Source: Micromonospora antibiotica
GTDB lineage: Bacteria; Actinomycetota; Actinomycetes; Mycobacteriales; Micromonosporaceae
DNA: 64,000 nt
Assembly: GCF_017599305.1 (NCBI RefSeq)
Contig: NZ_JAGFWR010000008.1
Location: 186,001-250,000, forward strand
Reading direction: 5' to 3'
The notes under the pieces were generated by a model. The model searched no databases and was not told the DNA's origin. It worked only from the letters and a program-made list of their open reading frames with translations. The translations under genes were made by a program, and so were the position numbers. Of this stretch, positions 58,282 through 64,000 are shown piece by piece (the first letter of the stretch is position 1; each line of letters starts with the position of its first letter).

Positions 58282-60642
58282 GTGGCCTTCATGTCGGTGC
58301 GGCGACGACTCCGCCAGATCGTGTTGCTGTTCTCCTCGGTCGCAGTCGTTGTCCCGGTGGTGTACTTCCTGGTGAAGCAAGGGCTGGACCGGGCTGAGAA
58401 GATCACCAGCATCGGTTTCGGGCTCCTCGGAGCGGTAGGGCTGGTGGCCAGCTGGCGCACGGCGCGACCAGGCATGAAACCCGGCGCGGCCAGCCCGACT
58501 GAGTCCGTGCCCCTCGGGTGCCTGCTGCATCTTCGCGACGACGGACGGCCGCCGTTGGTGGAGCAGGTCGACCCGCTGGACCTGGGCGTCAAACCCGCTA
58601 TCGACACCACCGACCGCCATGACCAGGACCTTCCTCCCTACGTTCCCCGCACCGGTGACGATGATCTGGAATGGGCCATCGCCGAAGGCGGGATCGTGCT
58701 GCTGCACGGCAAGGCAGCCGCCGGCAAGAGCCGCAGCGCGTTCGAGGCCATCCACCGCCTCCGCCCGCACCACCAGCTGCTCACCCCGGCGTACGCAGGG
58801 GCGCTGAGAGATGTGGTCGAGGCTGGCTACCCGATCAGGGATGCGGTCGTGTGGCTCGACGACCTGGAGCGCTTCCTCACACCCGGAGGCATCGACCAAG
58901 CGCTGCTTCAACGTCTGTGCCCCTCCGGGCGGGCCGACGTGGTGGTGGTGGCCACCATCCGCGACGAGGAACTATCCCGCCTCGACCACGCCGCCACCCG
59001 AGGCGGTCAAGGCCAAGAACTCATCACGGCCGGGCTGGACGAGGCTGCGGCGAAACTGGTGGCCCAGATCCGCGGCCGACGGCGCATCCCGGTCGGTCAG
59101 CACCTCACCGACTCCGAACGCACCGACGCCGAGGCCACCGGCGACGACCGGATCACGGCTGCGCTAACCGCCGGGGTCGGGTTCGCCGAATACCTCGCCG
59201 CAGGCCCGGCCATGATGCGCCGCTGGTCGGTCGGCGACGGCCCCTCGTTCGAGGTCGGACACGCCCTCATCAGCGCCGCAGTGGACTGCCGCCGCGCCGG
59301 CTACACCACCCCCGTCCCCCGCGACATCCTCGCGAAGCTCTACCGCCCCTACCTGTCCCCCGCCTGGAGACACCGCGCCGACCTACCCACCATCACTCAA
59401 GGACTCCAATGGGCGTGCGAACGAGTCCTCGGCGCCAGCTCCTGCCTCCTGCCCCACGAGAACGACACCTACACCGCCTCCGACTACCTCCTCGACCGCA
59501 CCACCACCGGCCAAGGCCCCCTCGCAACCATCCCAGTCCCCGACCAGGTCTGGAACACCCTGCTCACCATCGCCACCACCCCCCAAGCCGCCACCATCGG
59601 CACTCATGCCTATTTCACCCAACGGTTAGACATCGCTGAACAGGCGTGGCGCACCGCAGCCGACACCGGCGACACCGGCGCGATGTTCAACCTGGGCGTT
59701 CTGCTTGCCCAGCTCGGTGATCGCCAAGAGGAGGCGGAACAGTGGTATCGGCGCGCAGCCGACGCCGGCCATACCCGCGCGATGAGCAACCTGGGCGTTC
59801 TGCTTGAACAGCGCGGTGATCGCCAAGAGGAGGCAGAACAGTGGTACCGGCGCGCAGCCGACACCGGCGACACCGGCGACACCGGCGCGATGTTCAACCT
59901 GGGCGTTCTGCTTGCCCAGCGCGGTGATCGCCAAGAGGAGGCGGAACAGTGGTTCCGGCGCGCAGCCGACACCGGCGACACCCGCGCGATGTTCAACCTG
60001 GGCGTTCTGCTTGCCCAGCTCGGTGATCGCCAAGAGGAGGCGGAACAGTGGTTCCGGCGCGCAGCCGACACCGGCGACACCGGCGCGATGAGCAACCTGG
60101 GCGTTCTGCTTGAACAGCGCGGTGATCGCCAAGAGGAGGCGGAACAGTGGTTCCGGCGCGGAGCCGACACCGGCGACACCGGCGCGATGTTCAACCTGGG
60201 CGTTCTGCTTGCCCAGCTCGGTGATCGCCAAGAGGAGGCGGAACAGTGGTATCGGCGCGCAGCCGACACCGGCGACACCGGCGCGATGAGCAACCTGGGC
60301 GTTCTGCTTGAACAGCGCGGTGATCGCCAAGAGGAGGCGGAACAGTGGTTCCGGCGCGCAGCCGACACCGGCGACACCGGCGCGATGTTCAACCTGGGCG
60401 TTCTGCTTGAACAGCGCGGTGATCGCCAAGAGGAGGCGGAACAGTGGTATCGGCGCGCAGCCGACACCGGCGACATCGGCGCGATGTTCAACCTGGGCGT
60501 TCTGCTTGCCCAGCTCGGTGATCGCCAAGAGGAGGCGGAACAGTGGTTCCGGCGTGCAGCCGACACCGGCGACACCGGCGCGATGTTCAACCTGGGCGCT
60601 CTGCTTGCCCACCGTGGCGACGGTGAGCAGCCGGAGGGGTAA
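58282..60642 (+). CDS. membrane-anchored STAND-like NTPase with near-identical Sel1/TPR-like repeats
   Basis: A 786-residue protein. Two N-terminal membrane helices (about 10-33 and 43-57) precede a P-loop NTPase domain: Walker A HGKAAAGKSR (143-150 core), Walker B VVWLDDLERFL (D193-D194), VVVVATIRDEEL sensor-like strand. A helical middle part follows and then ten 33-residue helical repeats of the form AMFNLGVLLAQLGDRQEEAE...W. The layout is that of NLR/STAND proteins of conflict systems (NTPase switch plus repeat sensor). The start is GTG 58282 (CAGAAT 5 nt upstream) or ATG 58291. Codon use is C-rich and unlike neighbours, suggesting transfer. Function is inferred. Confidence 0.82.
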   Translation: MAFMSVRRRLRQIVLLFSSVAVVVPVVYFLVKQGLDRAEKITSIGFGLLGAVGLVASWRTARPGMKPGAASPTESVPLGCLLHLRDDGRPPLVEQVDPLDLGVKPAIDTTDRHDQDLPPYVPRTGDDDLEWAIAEGGIVLLHGKAAAGKSRSAFEAIHRLRPHHQLLTPAYAGALRDVVEAGYPIRDAVVWLDDLERFLTPGGIDQALLQRLCPSGRADVVVVATIRDEELSRLDHAATRGGQGQELITAGLDEAAAKLVAQIRGRRRIPVGQHLTDSERTDAEATGDDRITAALTAGVGFAEYLAAGPAMMRRWSVGDGPSFEVGHALISAAVDCRRAGYTTPVPRDILAKLYRPYLSPAWRHRADLPTITQGLQWACERVLGASSCLLPHENDTYTASDYLLDRTTTGQGPLATIPVPDQVWNTLLTIATTPQAATIGTHAYFTQRLDIAEQAWRTAADTGDTGAMFNLGVLLAQLGDRQEEAEQWYRRAADAGHTRAMSNLGVLLEQRGDRQEEAEQWYRRAADTGDTGDTGAMFNLGVLLAQRGDRQEEAEQWFRRAADTGDTRAMFNLGVLLAQLGDRQEEAEQWFRRAADTGDTGAMSNLGVLLEQRGDRQEEAEQWFRRGADTGDTGAMFNLGVLLAQLGDRQEEAEQWYRRAADTGDTGAMSNLGVLLEQRGDRQEEAEQWFRRAADTGDTGAMFNLGVLLEQRGDRQEEAEQWYRRAADTGDIGAMFNLGVLLAQLGDRQEEAEQWFRRAADTGDTGAMFNLGALLAHRGDGEQPEG
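59680..60639 (+). repeat. ten tandem 99-bp coding repeats
   Basis: Units start at 59680, 59779, 59887, 59986, 60085, 60184, 60283, 60382, 60481 and 60580 (last one partial). Each is 99 bp except unit 2, which has 9 extra bases (an added DTG). Units differ by only a few bases, at the same few positions (AQL/EQR/AQR, MFN/MSN, WY/WF), which indicates recent expansion and exchange between copies. Confidence 0.95.
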
Positions 60643-60865
60643 CACCCGGGATGGCATCGCGATGGGCCTGCACGAGGTGGGAACGCTGCGACCGCGCCAT
60701 CCGCGCTGCCTACCTGTGCTCCGCTAGGGGCGTCGCAGAGGCGGACGGTCACCTGGGACTGGATCAATGCCCGCTGCCGGGTGCGGTGGTCACTCAAATG
60801 CCGCGCCAGCCGGGTCGAGTGGACCCACGCCGGGGTCGCTGGGTCACGGTGGCCCCGGACAGCAG

Positions 60866-60898
60866 GCGGCCCCCGGCCGCCGTCCGGCCGGGGGCCGC
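60866..60898 (-). terminator. hairpin terminator after the DUF397 gene
   Basis: Perfect 13-bp arms (60866-60878 and 60886-60898, beginning GCGGCCCCCGGCC) with a 7-nt loop. It lies 10 nt downstream of the DUF397 gene stop (minus strand) and would end the XRE/DUF397 transcript. The 220 bp between it and the STAND gene show nothing else I recognise. Confidence 0.7.
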
Positions 60899-60908
60899 AC
60901 CGCCTTGT

Positions 60909-61100
60909 CTAGCGGGATGCCTTCGCGAAGCTCACGAACCCACGCCACGCGCCGGGAGTGAACGTCAGGGTTCCGCCGTCGCGGTCCTTGGTGTCCCGTA
61001 CGAGGACGACGCCGGGCAGGTTGTCGGCCACCTCGACACACGCCCCGCCGTTGTCCCCGCTCCTGGTGCTCTTGTGCCACTGCGCGCCGGTCATGTCCAT
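60909..61100 (-). CDS. DUF397 protein (partner of the XRE regulator)
   Basis: A 63-residue protein with the DUF397 signature: WHKSTRSGDNGGACVEVAD, VVLVRDTKDRDGGTLTFTPGAWRGFVSF. Family members are encoded immediately after XRE/DUF5753 regulators in actinomycetes and are proposed to act as small regulatory or toxin-like partners (for example the Scr1/Scr2 pair of Streptomyces). The ATG overlaps the XRE gene's last codons; an internal ATG at 61094 would give 61 residues. The pair ends at a strong hairpin. Confidence 0.9.
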   Translation of the reverse strand: MDMTGAQWHKSTRSGDNGGACVEVADNLPGVVLVRDTKDRDGGTLTFTPGAWRGFVSFAKASR

Positions 61101-61858
61101 GTCGCTGCCACTTTCCTCACGAGGTCGAGAGACTGTGCCCGGGGGAGGGCCTCGCCGACAATGCGCGCCCACCTCCGTTCGAGGCTAGCAATTTCTGCCG
61201 CGTCGTCGGTGATGTGCGCCCTGGCCGGGCTGTCCTGGTGCGCCACCCGTGCGCCGTCCGGCAACTCGGCCAGGATGAACGGCCCGCCCATGCCCAGGTA
61301 GATCGGCGTGTCGAGCGGTACTACGTGGACCTGCACGCACGGCAGTTCGGCGCAGGCCGCAATGTGCTCGCACTGCTCGCGCATCAGCTTGCCGTCGCGT
61401 CCTGCGCGCCGTCGGAGGGCCGCTTCGTCGATCACCGCGACGACGAGCGGCGGCTGTGTCCGGTGGAGAATCGCTTGCCGCTGCATGCGCGCCGTCACCA
61501 ACTCGTCGACCTCATCAATGGTGGGCGTCGCCAGAGCCAGCGTCGCGCGCGCGTACGCTTCGGTCTGAAGTAGACCCGGTACCCATGCCAGCTCGAACCA
61601 TCGCAGCTCGACCGCCTCGCGCTCGATGTCCGCCCACCGCCGGAACCACGCCGGTTCGCGGCGCTTCAGCGCGTCCGGCCAGAGGTCGAGCACGTCCCGC
61701 CCGAGGATCGAAGCGACCCGCACCCGGTGCCGGGCGCGCGGGATGCGTCCGTGACTCACCCACCGCGCCGCTGTCTTGGGGTCGACGCCCACCTGAAATG
61801 CCAGGCTTTCGGCGGTCTCGCCTGCGTCGAGCATCGCGATCTTCACCGCGTGATTCAT
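61091..61858 (-). CDS. XRE-family regulator with DUF5753
   Basis: A 255-residue protein. The N-terminal HTH (KIAMLDAGETAESLAFQVGVDPKTAARWVSHGRIP, quoted by its ends) and the C-terminal DUF5753 part (LVTARMQRQAILHRTQPPLVVAVIDEAALRRRAG in pieces, then VQVHVVPLDTPIYLGMGGPFILAEL) are both clear. AGAGGGG lies 8 nt before the ATG. It overlaps the DUF397 gene by 10 nt. The divergent operon of three small genes begins about 215 nt away, so this regulator probably controls it too. Confidence 0.93.
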   Translation of the reverse strand: MNHAVKIAMLDAGETAESLAFQVGVDPKTAARWVSHGRIPRARHRVRVASILGRDVLDLWPDALKRREPAWFRRWADIEREAVELRWFELAWVPGLLQTEAYARATLALATPTIDEVDELVTARMQRQAILHRTQPPLVVAVIDEAALRRRAGRDGKLMREQCEHIAACAELPCVQVHVVPLDTPIYLGMGGPFILAELPDGARVAHQDSPARAHITDDAAEIASLERRWARIVGEALPRAQSLDLVRKVAATWT

Positions 61859-62075
61859 CCGCGTTACCCCTCTGTAGCGCACATGGGACGTCCCAGCGGT
61901 CCCGTTGGACTGATCTTACGCTGTGTACCCGTCCCGCAACTGCCTGCGAGAGTCGTGTGCAGAGCGACGCCGCCGGCCGGAGAGGACACCGCCGGTCGTG
62001 TCTGCTGCGGGGGCCGTCTCCTTCGGAGGGGTGGGAGGCGGCCCCCTTCCAACACCACGACGTCAGGGGAGCACC

Positions 62076-62264
62076 GTGCCCGACAAGCCGAAGCCCACCG
62101 ATCCGTCACCAGCGCCGGACCCGAAGCCGGCCACCGACCCGCCGCCCGCGCGCCCCTACCTGCCGGGTCCGATCGGCCCGGTCATCCCGCCGTGGCGGGG
62201 GCCCGGCCGCTTGGCGAACGTCACTCCCGGGCACCGTTGGCGGGAGCGGAGGCCCGCGCGGTGA
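62076..62264 (+). CDS. small Pro-rich protein of the XRE-linked operon
   Basis: A 62-residue protein rich in Pro and basic residues (KPKPTDPSPAPDPKPATD, then LPGPIGPVIPPWRGPG). It starts at a GTG with AGGGGAG 5 nt upstream and its stop overlaps the next start (GTGA). The likely short length and composition suggest an exported or membrane-associated peptide, but no signal peptide is visible. It has no recognised family. It is divergent from the XRE regulator. Confidence 0.55.
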   Translation: MPDKPKPTDPSPAPDPKPATDPPPARPYLPGPIGPVIPPWRGPGRLANVTPGHRWRERRPAR

Positions 62265-62602
62265 CGCCGCCGCTGGTTCGCTCCGGCGACGTGCTGCGGC
62301 TGTCCCGCGCCGCCAGCGTGCAGTTCGTCCGGCCGATCACGGTCCGGGTCATCCGGGTGCTGACCGACTGGCACACGTACGACGGGTGGGTGTGGATCGA
62401 CGCGTACGTGCTCGACGCCGCCGGTGACGCGGTCTCCCGGCGGACCCTGTTCCTCCAGCCTGCCGGTGCCGGGCACCTGAAGGCCCCGGTCCCCGGGCCG
62501 GCGACCCGCACACCAGCAACCCGCACGCCGGCAGCCCGCACGCCGGCAGCCCGCACGCCGGCAGCCCGCACGCCGGTCCCGCGAAAGGTGTCGACCTCGT
62601 GA
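62261..62602 (+). CDS. small protein with a TPAAR-type repeat tail
   Basis: A 113-residue protein. The first part (VTPPLVRSGDVLRLSRAASVQFVRPITVRVIRVLTDWHTYDGWVWIDAYV, quoted by its parts) is beta-rich and may fold; the tail repeats TPATR/TPAAR five times, encoded by a 15-bp tandem unit. The GTG overlaps the previous stop and its own stop overlaps the next GTG, so the three genes are coupled. No family is recognised. Confidence 0.6.
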   Translation: MTPPLVRSGDVLRLSRAASVQFVRPITVRVIRVLTDWHTYDGWVWIDAYVLDAAGDAVSRRTLFLQPAGAGHLKAPVPGPATRTPATRTPAARTPAARTPAARTPVPRKVSTS

Positions 62603-62853
62603 CCGGTGTGATCCCGGGCCGGCACACGCCCCTGCCTCCGACCTGGCTGTGTCGGGTGGACGCGCACCCGTGGCCCTGCGGGGAGGCGAAACTCGCCCTG
62701 CTCGCGAAGTACGCCGACGACCGGCCCCGGCTGCTGACGCTGCTCGCGGGCTGGAAAGCGGAAGCGGAAGACCACCTCACTCAGCTCGACGGCGGTCGCC
62801 CGGTCGACGTGACCGACCGCTTCCTCGCCTGGGCCCGCCGGACCACCGGCTGA
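62599..62853 (+). CDS. small protein of the CxxxHPWPC type
   Basis: An 84-residue protein with a CRVDAHPWPCGEAKLALLAKY motif (two Cys that could bind a metal or form a disulfide) and a C-terminal DVTDRFLAWARR helix. Small actinobacterial proteins of this shape often lie beside XRE/DUF397 genes; some are misnamed in databases. The GTG overlaps the previous stop. Function unknown. Confidence 0.65.
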   Translation: MTGVIPGRHTPLPPTWLCRVDAHPWPCGEAKLALLAKYADDRPRLLTLLAGWKAEAEDHLTQLDGGRPVDVTDRFLAWARRTTG

Positions 62854-62971
62854 CCTTCTCTTTCCCGGGCCCGCTGCGGTGTCGCTTCACCCGGTCCCGT
62901 CGGGGTGTCGCTTCACCCGGGCCGTCGGGGTGCCGCTGGCCTGTTCGTGGGCCCGGGTCCGGCCTGACCGG

Positions 62972-63538
62972 TCAGCTCTCCTCGATGCCGTTCAGCAGCT
63001 CGTCGGCCACCTCAAGGGCGATCTTCTTGCGTTCGTCGTCGGTGATGTCCGGTGTCCGCACGGCGAACCAACTGCTGTGCACGGCGAACAGGACGAGCGT
63101 GGCCCGCAGTTGGGCCCGGGGTGAGTCGTCGCCCTGGCAGATCGCGTCGGCCAGGCGGAACATCCGCTCGCGCATCTGCTGGCCGGCGACGAGGCTCTTG
63201 AGCACGGTCTGGTTCTGTTCGAAGAAGCGCATCACCACGGACTGCCCGGGGGCGAACATCGTGTCGGCGTACTGGCTGACCAGGGCGTGCCGGGTGGCCC
63301 GGGTGGCCGGCTGGTCGCGGGCCCAGTCGATCAGCTCGTCCATCCGGTGCAACCGGTCCTCGACGTAGCTGTTGACGATCTCTTCCTTGCTCTTGAAGTG
63401 GTAGTAGAGGGCGGCCTTGGTCACCCCGAGGCGCTCGGCGATCTCGCGGAGCGAGGTCTTCTCGTATCCCTGCTCGGTGAAGAGCTCCAGGGCGACAGCC
63501 TGAATGCGCTCCCGCGTGCCACCTGTGCTCTGACTCAC
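62972..63538 (-). CDS. TetR-family regulator (AcrR-like), divergent from the MFS exporter
   Basis: A 188-residue regulator. The HTH is TRERIQAVALELFTEQGYEKTSLREIAERLGVTKAALYYHFKSKEEI (quoted by its ends), with the classic KAALYYHFKSK recognition helix; the C-terminal domain is helical. The GTG at 63538 was preferred; a GTG at 63547 would add three residues. It is divergent from the MFS gene across about 110 bp that contains a perfect dyad, so it most likely represses that exporter. Confidence 0.9.
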   Translation of the reverse strand: MSQSTGGTRERIQAVALELFTEQGYEKTSLREIAERLGVTKAALYYHFKSKEEIVNSYVEDRLHRMDELIDWARDQPATRATRHALVSQYADTMFAPGQSVVMRFFEQNQTVLKSLVAGQQMRERMFRLADAICQGDDSPRAQLRATLVLFAVHSSWFAVRTPDITDDERKKIALEVADELLNGIEES

Positions 63539-63588
63539 CAATACCACCCAATTCGCTTGACGGGGTCCGGCTGTCCAACTTACCGTGC

Positions 63589-63608
63589 GGCTAGTAAGGT
63601 GACTAGCC
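63589..63608. promoter_or_regulatory. dyad operator between tetR and the MFS exporter
   Basis: GGCTAGT-AAGGTG-ACTAGCC: perfect 7-bp arms with a 6-bp spacer, centred in the divergent region and close to the exporter start. Related words (AACTTACC before it, GGCAAGTAAG after it) may be weaker half-sites. Confidence 0.75.
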
Positions 63609-63649
63609 GGGCGGCAAGTAAGTGCGACATATCTCGGGGGAGCTTACCC

Positions 63650-64000
63650 ATGACTCAGGAAACCCAGGCGACGGCGAAACCCAACATCCGGGTGGTGCTG
63701 TTCGGTCTGATGATCGCGATGATGCTCGCGATGCTCGACAACATGATCGTCAGCACGGCGCTGCCGCGGATCGTCAGCGAGTTCGGTGGCGTCAACCACT
63801 TCACCTGGGTGGTCACCGCGTACGTGCTCGGCACCACCGTCTCCACCCCGATCTGGGGCAAGCTCGGCGACCTGTACGGCCGCAAGGCGATCTTCCTGAC
63901 CTCGGTGGTCATCTTCCTGATCGGGTCGGCGCTCTGCGGGATGTCCGGTTCGGCGCTGCTCGGCGGCACCGACAACGGGATGGTCGAGCTGATCGCCTTC
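63650..64000 (+). CDS. DHA2-type MFS drug exporter, N-terminal part (runs off the window)
   Basis: The first 117 codons are present. Features of 14-helix drug:H+ antiporters are clear: MTQETQATAKPNIRVVLFGLM, then the first helix with the motif LDNMIVSTALPRIVSEFGG and the second with WGKLGDLYGRKAIFLTSVV (motif A, G-x-L-a-D-x-x-G-r-K/R). The ATG lies downstream of an ATG-rich dyad region, with GGGGGAG 7 nt upstream. It is divergent from a TetR regulator that probably represses it. The rest of the gene is outside the window. Confidence 0.92.
   Translation, partial: MTQETQATAKPNIRVVLFGLMIAMMLAMLDNMIVSTALPRIVSEFGGVNHFTWVVTAYVLGTTVSTPIWGKLGDLYGRKAIFLTSVVIFLIGSALCGMSGSALLGGTDNGMVELIAF

Noticed and set aside
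59680..60639. Possible CRISPR array
   Set aside because: The repeats are in frame inside a gene, differ within the unit and have no unique spacers between constant repeats.
59610..60797. 395-codon minus frame with 33-residue repeats
   Set aside because: It is the antisense of the STAND gene's repeats; no ribosome site or promoter, and the repeat period simply mirrors the coding strand.
1..64000. tRNA, rRNA or riboswitch genes
   Set aside because: No cloverleaf-like segment, no conserved rRNA block and no long structured leader was recognised; an exhaustive covariance search could still find a small RNA.

Overview
The window comes from a very GC-rich actinomycete. Codon third positions are almost always G or C, GTG/TTG starts and GTGA/ATGA gene overlaps are frequent, and several genes look leaderless. 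The gene content (ESX/type VII secretion, SigR-RsrA, WhiB-like, XRE/DUF397 pairs, bL37) fits Micromonosporaceae, probably Micromonospora or a close relative. That placement is inference from content, not from a search.

1-31 kb: a complete ESX (type VII secretion) locus. It starts with WXG100-type small proteins, a YbaB-like protein and a 3,215-codon reading frame for a giant effector-like protein (WXG100-like head, HExxH-like domain, GNAT-like domain, two GT-B glycosyltransferase domains). A separate small gene is embedded out of frame inside it. An array of paralogous small genes follows (11.7-16.1 kb, candidate immunity or accessory proteins), then a lipoprotein, a double SseB protein and a protein joining a degenerate HNH/WHH-type toxin domain to a SUKH immunity domain. 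The core comes next: a mycosin with all three catalytic residues replaced, EccB, EccD, EccC, a HEAT-like protein, an ESX-associated protein and EccE.

30.8-38.4 kb: a minus-strand operon with GTGA overlaps. In order of transcription it encodes a membrane protein with a kinase-N-lobe remnant, a beta-helix/EccA-like AAA+ fusion, a GT39-type mannosyltransferase, a cellulose-synthase-like GT2 and a GH26-type hydrolase. It looks like a cell-surface glycan module linked to the secretion locus.

38.5-58.2 kb: chromosomal housekeeping and regulation. Genes include glpK, a divergent PRPP synthetase, two anti-sigma-type ATPases, a DUF5931-type histidine kinase with its response regulator, a GT4 glycosyltransferase, a DMT transporter, hisN, a SnoaL-like protein, an SDR/TetR divergent pair, rsgA (apparent CTG start), aroA, a SRAP protein, a WhiB-like protein, a hydrolase, sigR-rsrA with a candidate SigR promoter and an upstream in-frame start for a longer SigR isoform, the 24-residue ribosomal protein bL37, a biotinyl-attachment protein and a GNAT protein.

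58.2-64 kb: accessory DNA. It holds a membrane-anchored STAND-like NTPase with ten nearly identical 33-residue repeats, an XRE/DUF397 pair with a divergent three-gene operon, and a TetR regulator facing a DHA2-type MFS exporter cut by the window end. No rRNA, tRNA, CRISPR array or insertion sequence was recognised.
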